DNA from: Crenobacter intestini
GTDB lineage: Bacteria; Pseudomonadota; Gammaproteobacteria; Burkholderiales; Chromobacteriaceae
NCBI RefSeq assembly: GCF_004919095.1
Contig: NZ_STGJ01000009.1
Location: forward strand, 62,001 to 126,000
Reading direction: 5' to 3'
DNA length: 64,000 bases
The notes beneath the pieces were generated by a model. That model ran no database searches. It was not told where the DNA came from and worked only from the letters and a program-made list of their open reading frames with translations. Each line of letters begins with the position of its first letter. The stretch's first letter is position 1. This document shows, piece by piece, positions 55,495-64,000 of this stretch. Made by a program: the position numbers and the translations under genes.

Positions 55495-56870
55495 GGTTTC
55501 TTCCTGTTTTGCAGCCACCACTCGCGGAAGCTCTGCGCCGGCATCTCGGGCAGCGCACGCCCCGGGCGGCTGTACGGGGTGTTTTGCGCGATGCGTTCGG
55601 GCAGGATGGGCACGACCTTGCGCAGCGTCTTGCCGGCCAGCGCGAATAGCGCCGGGTGGCGGGCAAGCGCGCCGAGCGCACCAATCGCCGCGCGTTTGCC
55701 CGCTGGCAGCGCGCCGGCCTGCCACGCGCGCGCGCGCTGGGCGACCAGTTGCCCGGAGAGCGGGATGCGTACCGGGCAGACGTTGTCGCACGAGGCGCAG
55801 GTGGTGCACGCGAACGCCATGCTCGCGTGCTTCCTGATGTCGCGGCTGGGGCCGAGCGTCGAGCCGATCGGCCCGGGGATGATGTAGCTGTAGCTGTAGC
55901 CCGAGCTTCGGCGGTAGACCGGGCAGGTGTTCATGCACGCGCCGCAACGGATGCAGCGCAGGCTCTGGTAGAAGTCTGCGCGGCCGAGGATCTCGCTTCT
56001 GCCGTTGTCGACGATCACCACGTGCAACTCGCCCCCCGGACGCGGCTTGTTGAAGTGCGAAGTGTAGGTGGTGGTCGGCGAGCCGATCGCCGAGCGCGCC
56101 AGCAAGCGGGTGAACACGCCCAGGTGTTCGAGCCTGGGGATCAGCTTCTCCAGCCCCATGCACGCGATATGTAGCGGCGGCAGCGCGCTGCCCAGGTCCG
56201 CGTTGCCCTCGTTGGTGCACACCACCAAGCCGCCAGTCTCGGCGATCGCGAAGTTGACGCCGGTGAGGCCGGCGCCAGCGCTCAGGAAATGTCCGCGCAG
56301 GTTGGCGCGCGCGGCGTGGGTGAGGTAGGTCGGATCCGCGTTGCCCGGTTCGGTGCCCAGCTCGCGCTCGAACAGCTCGCCGATCTGCTGCTTCTTCAGG
56401 TGGATCGCCGGCATCACGATGTGGCTGGGCGCCTCGTGGCGCAGCTGCACGATGCGCTCGCCCAAGTCGGTGTCGATCACCTCGACGCCGCGCGCCTCGA
56501 GGTAGGGATTGAGCCCGCATTCTTCGGTGAGCATCGACTTGGATTTGACGAGCTTGTTCACCCCGCGCTCGGCGAGCAGGCCGTGCACGATGCGGTTGTG
56601 TTCGTCGGCGTCCTTCGCCCAGTGCACGACGACGCCGTTTTCCTGCGCCTTGCGCTCGAATGCCTCGAGGTATTCGTCCAGATGCGACAGCGTATGTGCC
56701 TTGATCTGCTCGGCCATCGAACGCAGTGTTTCCCACTCGGGCAGTTGCGCCATCTGCGCGTCGCGCTTCTGGCGCACCCACCAGATCGCCGAGTCGTGCC
56801 AGCGTGCGCGCTCGCGGTCGGCGAGGAAGGCGCGCGCGGCGTCCGGGTGGCGGATGGAGTCGTCTTTCAT
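55491..56870 (-). CDS. lutB: Iron-sulfur LUD-domain protein LutB
   Basis: A 459-residue protein with an N-terminal LUD domain (VVVHWAKDADEHNRIVHGLL, KSKSMLTEECGLNPYLEARG, FAIAETGGLVVCTNEGNADL). It carries a ferredoxin-like pair of [4Fe-4S] motifs, CIRCGACMNTCPVYR and CTTCASCDNVCPVRIP, near residues 305-370. It transfers electrons from lactate in LutABC. The ATG at 56870 is preceded by a poly-G tract and overlaps the lutA stop; longer frames upstream are not real. Confidence 0.93.
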   Translation of the reverse strand: MKDDSIRHPDAARAFLADRERARWHDSAIWWVRQKRDAQMAQLPEWETLRSMAEQIKAHTLSHLDEYLEAFERKAQENGVVVHWAKDADEHNRIVHGLLAERGVNKLVKSKSMLTEECGLNPYLEARGVEVIDTDLGERIVQLRHEAPSHIVMPAIHLKKQQIGELFERELGTEPGNADPTYLTHAARANLRGHFLSAGAGLTGVNFAIAETGGLVVCTNEGNADLGSALPPLHIACMGLEKLIPRLEHLGVFTRLLARSAIGSPTTTYTSHFNKPRPGGELHVVIVDNGRSEILGRADFYQSLRCIRCGACMNTCPVYRRSSGYSYSYIIPGPIGSTLGPSRDIRKHASMAFACTTCASCDNVCPVRIPLSGQLVAQRARAWQAGALPAGKRAAIGALGALARHPALFALAGKTLRKVVPILPERIAQNTPYSRPGRALPEMPAQSFREWWLQNRKKP

Positions 56871-57601
56871 GCGCCCCCCCGCCCGGTCAGTAGCAGCGCG
56901 ATGTGCAGGGGGCGGATCGGCTTGCCCTGCGCGCGGATCACCCCGCCCATATGCATCAGGCACGAGGGCTCGGCGCCGACGATGAATTCGGCGCCGGTCG
57001 CCGCGTGGCCGTCGACGCGGTCTTCGCCCATCGCGACCGAGACGTCGGGCTCGTCGACGCAGAAGCTGCCGCCGAAGCCGCAGCACTCGTCGCGTCTGGG
57101 CGGGTGGACGACGCTGACACCGTCAACGAGAGAGAGGATGCGCTCGAGGCGCGACTGCCAGGGCAGCATCCGCTCGGACGGCGTCGCGTGTGCGCGCAGG
57201 CGCAGGCCGTGGCAGCTCTGGTGCAACGATACCTTGTGCGGGAAGTACACCGGCTTGGGCAGATGCTCGACTTTGAGCACGTCCTGCAGGAATTCGACCA
57301 GTTCGTAGACGCGCGAGCGGGTGCCCGACAGAGCGTCCGGGGTGTGCGCGCCGATGTGGCTCACGCAGCTGGTGCCGGGGCTGACGATGTAGTCGTAGCC
57401 GTCGAACACGTCGGCAAAACGCATGGCGGCGCGGTTGGCGCCGGCCACGTCGCCGTTGTTGAACTGCGGCTGGCCGCAGCAGGTCTGCGCGAGCGGGTAG
57501 TCGACGGTGAGGCCGTAGCCTTCGAGCAGCTCGAGCGTCGCGATGGCGACTTCGGGGGCGAGCTCGTTGACGTGGCAGGGGACGAACAGGCCGATTTTCA
57601 T
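56867..57601 (-). CDS. lutA: CCG-domain (Fe-S)-binding protein LutA
   Basis: A 244-residue protein with two CCG (cysteine-rich) repeats: [15 protein letters not shown] and the C-terminal [20 protein letters not shown], plus HQSCHGLR. It starts [18 protein letters not shown], typical of YkgE/LutA and the GlcF/HdrB CCG family. First gene of the lutABC operon. The upstream 84 bases to tRNA-Sec contain no clear promoter. Confidence 0.93.
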   Translation of the reverse strand: MKIGLFVPCHVNELAPEVAIATLELLEGYGLTVDYPLAQTCCGQPQFNNGDVAGANRAAMRFADVFDGYDYIVSPGTSCVSHIGAHTPDALSGTRSRVYELVEFLQDVLKVEHLPKPVYFPHKVSLHQSCHGLRLRAHATPSERMLPWQSRLERILSLVDGVSVVHPPRRDECCGFGGSFCVDEPDVSVAMGEDRVDGHAATGAEFIVGAEPSCLMHMGGVIRAQGKPIRPLHIALLLTGRGGA

Positions 57602-57634
57602 GTGCGGGATGCCTGGCTTGCGATGCCCCGATTA

Positions 57635-57668
57635 AAGCCCCGGCGGCCGGTGCTTGCCATCGGGGCTT
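57635..57668 (-). terminator. Possible terminator of tRNA-Sec
   Basis: Arms AAGCCCCG/CGGGGCTT (57635-57642 with 57661-57668) with an 18-base loop containing GGCGGCCGG. On the minus strand TTTAAT follows. The T run is short. Confidence 0.42.
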
Positions 57669-57685
57669 ACCCTAGACGGCGATGG

Positions 57686-57780
57686 TGGCGGAAGGCCATG
57701 GGAGTCGAACCCACCCGGGACCGCTGGCGGCCCCATCCGGTTTTGAAGACCGGCCGCCCCACCGGGGACGCAGACCTTCC
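57686..57780 (-). tRNA. selC: tRNA-Sec (anticodon UCA)
   Basis: A 95-base tRNA with encoded CCA (57688-57686). The anticodon loop CTTCAAA carries UCA, reading UGA. It has the extended acceptor stem (GGAAGG...CCTTCC plus pairs), the long variable arm, and the T-arm GGGTTCGACTCCC, closely matching E. coli selC in layout. It lies 19 bases downstream of selB on the same strand. Its presence, with selA and selB, shows that the organism encodes the machinery to make selenoproteins. Confidence 0.96.
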
Positions 57781-57799
57781 GCAAGGAGCGCGTATTCTA

Positions 57800-59659
57800 T
57801 CAGGCTTGGCCGTCCGCCGCAGGCGGCGCAAAGAGCTGCGCGTCGCGCAGAAGGTGGCGGTCGCCCTGGCGGCGGGTCAGCCCGCTGCGATCGAAGAATT
57901 CGAGGATCTGGATCGCCAGCTTGCGCCCGGCGCCGACCGCGTCGCGGAAGCTCGCCGCGTCGACATGGCCGTCGCGCTGGGCGATCTCGCGCACCATGCT
58001 GGCCATCTCTTCGACGCGCGCGGCGCGGTAGTAGCGGTCGGGGACGATGGCGACCACCAGCCCCAGCCGTGCGGCCGTCTTCAGCAGCGCGCGCGCCTCG
58101 GTCTCTTCCATGCCGGCCGCGCGCGCCAGGTCGCGCACCCAGCCGTCGGTGTCGCCCAGTTGCGCCGCAAGTAGCGGCCAGCGTGCGGCCTCACTGCTAT
58201 TGAAGGCCAGCACGTGGCCGGGCAGGTGCAGCCAGCCCTGGCTTTGCGCGAGCCGGCCGTCTGAGAGCAAGTCCGCCACCAGCACGTCGAACAGCGGCTG
58301 CGGGCTGCGCGGTAAGGCGAGGCGCTTGAGGCGCTCGCGTGCGGCGCCGCGCTGGTCGGGTTGCGCCGCGTGCAGGGTGGCAAGCCTGCCCAGCAAGGTG
58401 TTTGCCAGCGTATCCCAGCGTGCCGGCGACACCGCGTAGCCAGCGGCCACCTTCAGGCCTGCGGCCAAGGCCAGCGCCTCGCAGTCGTCCCGCTGGCGTG
58501 CCCACTCGAACGCGGAGAGTTCCACCGCGTCGGCGTCGGCCAATAGCGCGAGCGCCGCCGCGTCACGGTCGCACGCGGCAAGCTGGCTGAGGGTAGCCAG
58601 GCGCGCCGGTGCACGTTTGCCGCGCGCGGGGGGCGCGAGCTCGAGCACGCGCGCGCCGGCGAGCGTCTCGCGGGCAGCGGCGTCGCGCACGATCAGCCTG
58701 TCGTTGTCAGCGAGCCACAGCGGCGCATCCAGCGCCAGTTCGGCAAGCGCGCCGTCCAGCAGCGCGACGCGGCCGGTCACCCGGGACGCGCCGTGGTGCA
58801 CCTGCACGGCCTGCCAGTGGCTGAGCGCCACGCCGGGCAGCAGGTGCAGCGCGACGCTCGCCCGCTGGCAAGGCGCGGGGGCTGCCCGCCCGAGCAGCCA
58901 GTCGCCGCGCTCGACGTCTTCGCGCTTGATATCACCCGCCAGGTTGAGCGCGAGGCGTTCGCCGGCCAGGCCGAGCTCGGCAGCCTGCGACTGCGCGTGC
59001 AAGGCGCGCACGCGCAAGGGCGCCGCGCGGCCGGCGAGCCACACGCTGTCGCCGACGGCCACCTTGCCCGCGAGCGCGCTGCCGGTGACCACCAGGCCGG
59101 CGCCCTTGACGGTGAACACGCGGTCGATCGCCAGCCGGAAGCGCCTGGGCGCGGCGTCCGCTTCCGGCAGCGCGGCGAGGAAGTCGCGCAAGGCGGGGAT
59201 GCCGTCGCCGCTGACGTTGTCCACCTCGAAGCGCGCGGCGGGGGTAAGCGAGAGCGAGGCGAACAGCGCGTCCAGTTCGGCCTGTACCTCAAGCGCGCGC
59301 GCGTCGTCCACCAGTGCGCGCTTGGTGAGCACGACGCTGACGCCGGCGGCGCCGGCAAGTTTGAGGATGGCCAGGTGTTCGCGCGTCTGCGGCATCACGC
59401 CGTCGTCGGCGGCGACCACCAGCAGCGCGTGGCCCAGCCCGCCGACGCCGGCGAGCATGTTGCCGAGGAAACGCTCGTGGCCGGGCACGTCGACGAAACC
59501 GATGCGTCCGCCGCCGGCGCGCTCAAGAAAGGCGTAGCCGAGGTCCAGTGTCATGCCGCGCCGCTTCTCCTCGGGCAGGCGGTCAGCGTCGGTGCCGGTC
59601 AGCGCACGGATCAGCGAGGTCTTGCCATGGTCGACATGGCCTGCGGTGGCGACGATCAT
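57800..59659 (-). CDS. selB: Selenocysteine-specific elongation factor SelB
   Basis: A 619-residue translation GTPase that delivers Sec-tRNA to UGA codons marked by SECIS hairpins. The G domain starts [37 protein letters not shown], with [15 protein letters not shown] (G3). The C-terminal winged-helix repeats that bind SECIS occupy roughly residues 400-619 (e.g. [24 protein letters not shown]). It starts 3 bases after the CDF-transporter stop. Confidence 0.95.
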   Translation of the reverse strand: MIVATAGHVDHGKTSLIRALTGTDADRLPEEKRRGMTLDLGYAFLERAGGGRIGFVDVPGHERFLGNMLAGVGGLGHALLVVAADDGVMPQTREHLAILKLAGAAGVSVVLTKRALVDDARALEVQAELDALFASLSLTPAARFEVDNVSGDGIPALRDFLAALPEADAAPRRFRLAIDRVFTVKGAGLVVTGSALAGKVAVGDSVWLAGRAAPLRVRALHAQSQAAELGLAGERLALNLAGDIKREDVERGDWLLGRAAPAPCQRASVALHLLPGVALSHWQAVQVHHGASRVTGRVALLDGALAELALDAPLWLADNDRLIVRDAAARETLAGARVLELAPPARGKRAPARLATLSQLAACDRDAAALALLADADAVELSAFEWARQRDDCEALALAAGLKVAAGYAVSPARWDTLANTLLGRLATLHAAQPDQRGAARERLKRLALPRSPQPLFDVLVADLLSDGRLAQSQGWLHLPGHVLAFNSSEAARWPLLAAQLGDTDGWVRDLARAAGMEETEARALLKTAARLGLVVAIVPDRYYRAARVEEMASMVREIAQRDGHVDAASFRDAVGAGRKLAIQILEFFDRSGLTRRQGDRHLLRDAQLFAPPAADGQA

Positions 59660-59662
59660 CGT

Positions 59663-60550
59663 TCAGTGCGCCGGGTCGACGTGGGTCATCACGTTGAGCA
59701 CCGGGTGCTCGGCCATCACCCGCGCGCGCGCATCCAGCGCGATCGCGTGCCCCTCGCGCACGTTGAGCTCGCCATCCACTTCGAGGTGGACGTCGACCAC
59801 GATCATGTCGCCCATCTTGCGGGTGCGCAGGTCGTGCAGGCCGGCGACGCCCGGCGTCGCGAGCAGCGTCTGGCGGATCTTCGCCTCGGCCTCGGCGTCG
59901 GCCGCGCGGTCCATCAGGTCGGACAGGGCGTCCCACGCGAACTCGCCGCCGGTCTTCACGATCATCAGGCCGACCACCAGCGCCGCCGCCGGGTCGAGCA
60001 GCGGGTAGCCCAGCATGTTGCCGGCGATGCCCAGCGCGACCACCAGCGACGACAACGCGTCCGAGCGCGCGTGCCAGGCGTTGGCCACCAGCATGGTCGA
60101 GCGTACCCGCTCGGCGATGCCGAGCATGTAGCGGAACAGCCCTTCCTTGCTGACGAGGGTGAACAGCGCGACAAACAGCGCGAGCGGGTGCACGCGGGGG
60201 ATGGACCCCGGGTCGTTGAACTTACCGGCAGCCGACACCAGCATGCCGACGCCGACCGCCAGCAGCAGCAGGCCTAGCACCAGCGAGGCGGCGTTCTCAT
60301 ACCGTTGGTGGCCATAGGGGTGGTCTTCGTCCGGCCCCTTGCGGCTGTGGTGGCTGGCGATCAGTACCACAAAGTCGGCCAGCAGGTCGGACAGCGAGTG
60401 CAGACCGTCCGCGATCAACGCCTGCGAACGGGCGAAGAAGCCGACGGCAATCTGCAGCACGGTCAGCACCAGGTTGACGACGATGCTGATGAAGGTAGTC
60501 TTGCGCGCCGCCGCGTGGCGTTCGGCGCTCGGGTCTAGGTGTTGCGTCAT
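59663..60550 (-). CDS. Cation diffusion facilitator family transporter
   Basis: A 295-residue CDF transporter with about six membrane segments and a cytoplasmic C-terminal domain. The metal site in TM2 is in [22 protein letters not shown] (HxxxD), and in TM5 in [18 protein letters not shown] (HxxxD). A His-rich loop ([19 protein letters not shown]) follows TM2. This resembles FieF-type Zn/Fe exporters. It immediately precedes selB, an unusual partner. Confidence 0.92.
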   Translation of the reverse strand: MTQHLDPSAERHAAARKTTFISIVVNLVLTVLQIAVGFFARSQALIADGLHSLSDLLADFVVLIASHHSRKGPDEDHPYGHQRYENAASLVLGLLLLAVGVGMLVSAAGKFNDPGSIPRVHPLALFVALFTLVSKEGLFRYMLGIAERVRSTMLVANAWHARSDALSSLVVALGIAGNMLGYPLLDPAAALVVGLMIVKTGGEFAWDALSDLMDRAADAEAEAKIRQTLLATPGVAGLHDLRTRKMGDMIVVDVHLEVDGELNVREGHAIALDARARVMAEHPVLNVMTHVDPAH

Positions 60551-60622
60551 GTGTACAGGGCAAATGCCAGGTGCGTGGCGGGTGGGCGCCGGGATGGTTT
60601 CAAGTGTGTATTATCGCAGCTT

Positions 60623-60642
60623 GGTGTGAAATAGTTCACACC
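60623..60642. promoter_or_regulatory. Perfect CRP-like palindrome upstream of the outer-membrane barrel gene
   Basis: GGTGTGAAATAGTTCACACC is a perfect 20-base inverted repeat with TGTGA-N6-TCACA, the CRP core. It lies in the 188-base gap between the CDF gene and the barrel gene, centred about 106 bases before the latter's ATG and about 82 bases before the CDF ATG, so it could serve either. The rest of the gap has no gene. Confidence 0.75.
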
Positions 60643-60738
60643 TGTTAGAAATCAAACTCTATCCATGTAAGGATGCCGGTCACAAGCTCACCTGTGCCGT
60701 TGCCCTGTGGCGGCGGCCATCTACCAACAGGATAACCC

Positions 60739-61731
60739 ATGCGATTTCTGACCCCCATCGCGGCCTTCGTGCTGGCCGCCGGCTCGGCCCACGCAGCCGT
60801 CAACCCGATCCCGACCACCAACGGCTTCTCCGGCTCGGTCGGTATCGGTGTTTCCAGCAGCAACGTCGCGTCCAACCTGTACAAGGGCGACGACAACGAA
60901 CGTATCAGCAACCGCGGCACGCCGGACGGCAACAGCGTGACCGACCCGCTGCTGATGCTGGACCTGCGCTACACGCTGGCCGACAGCCGCACCCAGTTCG
61001 TGCTGGGCAACCAGGTGCACGACGCGCTGCGCCTCGACTTCACCCAGCAGTTGGGCGTGCGCCAGGAAATCGGCAATAACGGCATCGTCTCGGCCGGCCT
61101 GGTGTTCAGCGGCTTCGGCACCAAGGACGTGTGGGCCAACCCGTACGCGCTGAACACCGACCGCGAAGAAACCAAGCGCAAGTCGACCGGCGTGCGCTTG
61201 GGTTGGGAAAACATCCTCGGCAGCAACTTCAGCGCCGACGTGACCCGCCGCAAGATCGAACTCGACGACGAGAACAGCCGCAACGGAACGAACCTGTCCG
61301 CTGCGGATGCCTCGCTGCTCGACCGCAACGGCAACACCACCCGCTTCAACCTGTCGTACGACTGGGAATTCGCGCCGGGCCACTTCCTGGCCCCGGGTGT
61401 GGTCATCGGCCAGCACGACATGGACGGCAAGGCGATGAGCAACGACTCCGCCGGCTTCAAGCTTGACTACGGCTACCGCAGCGGCCTGTACACCCTGACC
61501 GCAAACCTGTACGCCGGCCAGCAGAAGTTCGACGAAGTGAACCCGCTGTTCGGCAAGAAGGCCGACACCAAGGACTTCGTGGTCGGTGCCAACCTGATGC
61601 GCCACGAACTGTTCGGCTACAAGAATGTCAGCGGCTTCGTCAACGCGGCCTACGGCAAGTCCGACTCCGACGTCGACTTCTACGACGCGGAAGTCAAGCG
61701 CATCGGCGCGGGTGTCATGTACAAGTTTTAA
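60739..61731 (+). CDS. Outer-membrane beta-barrel protein (DUF2860-like)
   Basis: A 330-residue protein with a signal peptide (MRFLTPIAAFVLAAGSAHA). The mature part has alternating amphipathic strands, many Asp/Asn turns and a C-terminal aromatic (GVMYKF), all typical of an outer-membrane barrel. It resembles DUF2860 proteins, whose function is not known. AGGATAACCC precedes the ATG. The CRP-like site upstream suggests carbon-source control. Single gene with its own terminator. Confidence 0.78.
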   Translation: MRFLTPIAAFVLAAGSAHAAVNPIPTTNGFSGSVGIGVSSSNVASNLYKGDDNERISNRGTPDGNSVTDPLLMLDLRYTLADSRTQFVLGNQVHDALRLDFTQQLGVRQEIGNNGIVSAGLVFSGFGTKDVWANPYALNTDREETKRKSTGVRLGWENILGSNFSADVTRRKIELDDENSRNGTNLSAADASLLDRNGNTTRFNLSYDWEFAPGHFLAPGVVIGQHDMDGKAMSNDSAGFKLDYGYRSGLYTLTANLYAGQQKFDEVNPLFGKKADTKDFVVGANLMRHELFGYKNVSGFVNAAYGKSDSDVDFYDAEVKRIGAGVMYKF

Positions 61732-61748
61732 GCATTCGCATGCTGCAC

Positions 61749-61777
61749 AAAGCCGGAGCCTTGCTCCGGCTTTTTTT
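61749..61777 (+). terminator. Terminator after the barrel gene
   Basis: The stem AAGCCGGAGC/GCTCCGGCTT followed by T residues, 18 bases after the stop. Confidence 0.88.
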
Positions 61778-61823
61778 ATGCCTGAGCCCATACTGTCTGC
61801 ATGTCGATGACGGGGAGGTGGCG

Positions 61824-63053
61824 ATGCGGGGATGGCAGCGGTGTTTGTTGGCGTGCGCGTGCGTGTTTGGTGCGTGGCCGGTGGCGGCTGAGGTGGCCAG
61901 GGTGGATGACGCGCCGCTCGCCTTGGTGGTGCTCTCGCGGCACGGGGTGCGCGCGCCGACCCAGCACGCCGACACGCTGGCGCAGTGGAGCGCGCGGCCG
62001 TGGCCTGCGTGGACGGTCGGGCGGGGTGAACTCTCCGCGCGCGGCGCGGCGCTCGCCGAGACTATGGGCCGCGCCTACGGCGCACGGCTCGGGCTGGCTG
62101 CGTGCCCGCAGTCCGACGAAATCTCGCTATACGCGGACGTGGACGAGCGCACGCGAGCGACCGCCGCCGCGCTCGCGCGCGGGCTGTCCGCCGCGTGCCC
62201 GCCACGGGTGGTGTCGGCCAGCGGCAAGCTTGATGCGCTGTTCCACCCGGTGAAGGCCGGCGTGTGCGCGCTGGATGCCGGCAAGGCCCGCACCGCGATG
62301 CTGGCGGCGGCCGGGGGCGACCTTGCGCGCTACGCGGACAGGCAGGCGGCGTCGCTCACGCTGATCCAGCAGGCGCTGGGGCCCACGCCCGACGCGCTGT
62401 GCGCGAGCGAAGGCGTGCGCGCACCGTGCGCGCTGACGCGGCTGCCGACGCGCATTGTGCCCCGCCGTGCCGACGGCCACGCCAATATCGCGCTCGCAGG
62501 CGGCCTCGCGCTGGCGTCGGACGCGGCCGAGGTGCTGATGCTGGACGCGGTGGAGTGGCCGGAAGGGCAGAGGGCCGGCGCGGCGGCGCTCTCGCGCATG
62601 CTGGACGCGCATGTGGCCGCCTTCGCCCTCACGCAATGGACGCCGTACCTTGCGCAAAGGCGCGGTTCGGCGTTGCTTGCGCGGCTAGCTGCCGAGCTTG
62701 TGCGCGCGGGGACGCCCGGTTCTCCGCGTTTGAGCGTGCTGGTCGGTCACGACACTAACCTAGCCAACGTCGGCGCCTTGCTCGGCGCGCGCTGGCAGGT
62801 GGCCGACTGGCCGGTGCGCGCGACGCCGCCGGCCGGTGCACTGGTGTTCGCGGTGTACCGCGGCGAGGGCGGTGCGCGCGAGGTGAGGGCCGAGTATTGG
62901 GCGCAGCCGCTGTCCGGCCTGCTCGCCGGCGGCAACGAGGTCGCGCCTGCGCGTGCGCGGGTGACGCTAAACGCCTGCCCGGACGGCGCGTGCGCCCTGG
63001 ACACGCTGCTCGGGGCGATGCGGCGTGCGGCCGATCCGGCCTGCGTGCCTTAG
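61824..63053 (+). CDS. Histidine-type acid phosphatase (AppA/phytase-like)
   Basis: A 409-residue periplasmic phosphatase. The signal peptide is [23 protein letters not shown]. The catalytic RHGVRAPT motif (nucleophile His) lies near residue 48, and the proton-donor motif [14 protein letters not shown] near residue 310. HDTN rather than HDSN or HDAN favours the AppA phytase side over glucose-1-phosphatase. Several Cys residues could form disulfides. The start at 61824 has GGGGAGGTGG upstream; a longer frame from 61740 runs into the previous terminator. Its 3' end overlaps that of selA by two bases. Confidence 0.88.
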   Translation: MRGWQRCLLACACVFGAWPVAAEVARVDDAPLALVVLSRHGVRAPTQHADTLAQWSARPWPAWTVGRGELSARGAALAETMGRAYGARLGLAACPQSDEISLYADVDERTRATAAALARGLSAACPPRVVSASGKLDALFHPVKAGVCALDAGKARTAMLAAAGGDLARYADRQAASLTLIQQALGPTPDALCASEGVRAPCALTRLPTRIVPRRADGHANIALAGGLALASDAAEVLMLDAVEWPEGQRAGAAALSRMLDAHVAAFALTQWTPYLAQRRGSALLARLAAELVRAGTPGSPRLSVLVGHDTNLANVGALLGARWQVADWPVRATPPAGALVFAVYRGEGGAREVRAEYWAQPLSGLLAGGNEVAPARARVTLNACPDGACALDTLLGAMRRAADPACVP

Positions 63054-64000
63054 GGCGCGGTAAGCGCGGCGCAGAGCGCCGCCTCGTCGGAGAGGCAGCG
63101 CATGTCTAGCCACAGCCTGCCATCCCCCAGCCGGCCGATCACCGGGGTCGCCCTGGCGCGCCAGGCGTCGGCCAGTTGCCTGAGAGTGCGGTCCTGATTG
63201 TCGGCGGCGCGCACGGTGACTGCCCAACTGGGCAGCCGGTTCACCGGCAGCGAGCCGCTGCCGATCTGCGACGCGCAAGGCTCGGCCGCGACGACAAACG
63301 CGTCTCCCAGCAGCGACTGCAGGGCGGGGGCGACGCGGCCGGCCTGCGCGCAGAGTTCGTCCGCGTCGCGGGTGAGCAGGCTGAGCGTCGGCAGGCGTTC
63401 GGCCAGCAGCTCGGGTTCGAGGTAGAGCCTGAGCGTCGCCTCCAGCGCGGCGAGCGTCATCTTGTCGCAGCGCAGCGCGCGCTTGAGCGGGTGCGACTGG
63501 ATGCGCTCGATCAGTTCGCGCCGGCCAACGATCAGCCCGGCCTGCGGGCCACCCAACAGCTTGTCGCCGGAGAAGGTGACGAGATCCACCCCCGCGGCGA
63601 TCATCGCCTGCGGCATCGGCTCGGCCGGCAGGCCGTAGGCGGCAAGGTCCACCAGCGCGCCCGCGCCCAGGTCGGTGACCAGTGGCAGGCCCATTTCGTG
63701 CGCGAGCGGCGCGAGTTCCGCCTCGGACACGCTCCTGGTGAAGCCCTCGATCGAGTAATTGCTGGTGTGCACCTTCATCATCAGCGCGGTGCGCTCGTTG
63801 ACCGCACCGGTGTAGTCCCTTGGGTGGGTGCGGTTGGTGGTGCCGACCTCGGCGAGCGTGCAGCCGGCCTGGCGCATCACGTCGGGCATGCGGAACGCGC
63901 CGCCGATCTCGACCAGTTCGCCGCGCGAGACGATCACCTCGCGCCCGGCGGCGAGCGCCGAGAGCGCGATCAGCACGGCCGCCGCGTTGTTGTTGACCAC
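63050..64000 (-). CDS. selA: L-seryl-tRNA(Sec) selenium transferase (5' end outside window)
   Basis: A partial frame of 316 codons, open to the right edge. It begins within the [10 protein letters not shown] segment typical of SelA, so roughly the first 150 residues are missing. The PLP lysine is in [19 protein letters not shown]. SelA converts Ser-tRNA(Sec) to Sec-tRNA(Sec) using selenophosphate. It is on the same strand as selB and selC, but separated from them by two plus-strand genes. Confidence 0.95.
   Translation of the reverse strand: MVNNNAAAVLIALSALAAGREVIVSRGELVEIGGAFRMPDVMRQAGCTLAEVGTTNRTHPRDYTGAVNERTALMMKVHTSNYSIEGFTRSVSEAELAPLAHEMGLPLVTDLGAGALVDLAAYGLPAEPMPQAMIAAGVDLVTFSGDKLLGGPQAGLIVGRRELIERIQSHPLKRALRCDKMTLAALEATLRLYLEPELLAERLPTLSLLTRDADELCAQAGRVAPALQSLLGDAFVVAAEPCASQIGSGSLPVNRLPSWAVTVRAADNQDRTLRQLADAWRARATPVIGRLGDGRLWLDMRCLSDEAALCAALTAP

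Overview
This is a G+C-rich, gene-dense chromosomal segment, almost certainly from a betaproteobacterium and most plausibly the Neisseriales/Chromobacteriaceae group. That placement is an inference from gene content and order: a full iscR-S-U-A-hscB-hscA-fdx-iscX cluster, rpsF-priB-rpsR-rplI, an FmdB-DUF502-aspS string, divergent ppsR/ppsA and a selenocysteine module. I see no insertion sequence, prophage, CRISPR array or rRNA. The only tRNA I recognise is tRNA-Sec. Most of the window is core genome, and I found no convincing undescribed multi-gene system. The most interesting signals are regulatory sites and unusual gene neighbourhoods.

Layout. 0-3.3 kb: the edge of a FecR-domain protein, then an electrophile-defence unit (NemR-type regulator, old yellow enzyme, DJ-1/PfpI protein) with two matching operators. 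3.3-6.3 kb: class I fumarase, uridine kinase, a GST-like protein. 6.4-12.1 kb: the complete ISC iron-sulfur assembly operon behind a promoter carrying an IscR type 1 site. 12.3-21.1 kb: a KAS III-like condensing enzyme, then two tandem peptide-binding proteins and the dppBCDF transporter genes. 21.2-32.0 kb: coaD, an rRNA methyltransferase (RlmK-like), gltS, a thioredoxin, mltA, a two-gene RND pump, murJ and rpsT. 32.1-35.0 kb: a fabI-phosphotransacylase-acetate kinase operon. 35.2-38.7 kb: FmdB, DUF502, aspS and a 2-Cys peroxiredoxin. 38.7-43.4 kb: trpS and the ppsR/ppsA pair. 43.5-45.3 kb: two tandem YgiW-type OB-fold proteins behind a PmrA/QseB-like box, then a DMT-family exporter. 45.4-49.0 kb: a tandem palindromic repeat and mfd. 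49.1-54.8 kb: a PAS-GGDEF-EAL sensor, rlmB, a copper chaperone and the rpsF operon with an S6:S18-like leader hairpin. 54.9-57.6 kb: lutABC lactate oxidation. 57.7-64 kb: tRNA-Sec, selB, a CDF transporter, an outer-membrane barrel with a perfect CRP-like palindrome, a phytase-type acid phosphatase, and selA running off the right edge.

How the genes fit together. NemR, NemA and the DJ-1 protein would sense and reduce reactive electrophiles. The ISC operon supplies clusters to, for example, the class I fumarase and LutB. The Dpp system imports peptides. SelA, SelB and SelC form a complete selenocysteine insertion set, although no selenoprotein gene was recognised in this window. Strong G+C-rich hairpins inside the isc and dpp operons suggest that stoichiometry is tuned after transcription. 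Coordinates include stop codons. All family assignments come from reading the translated sequence, not from a database search.
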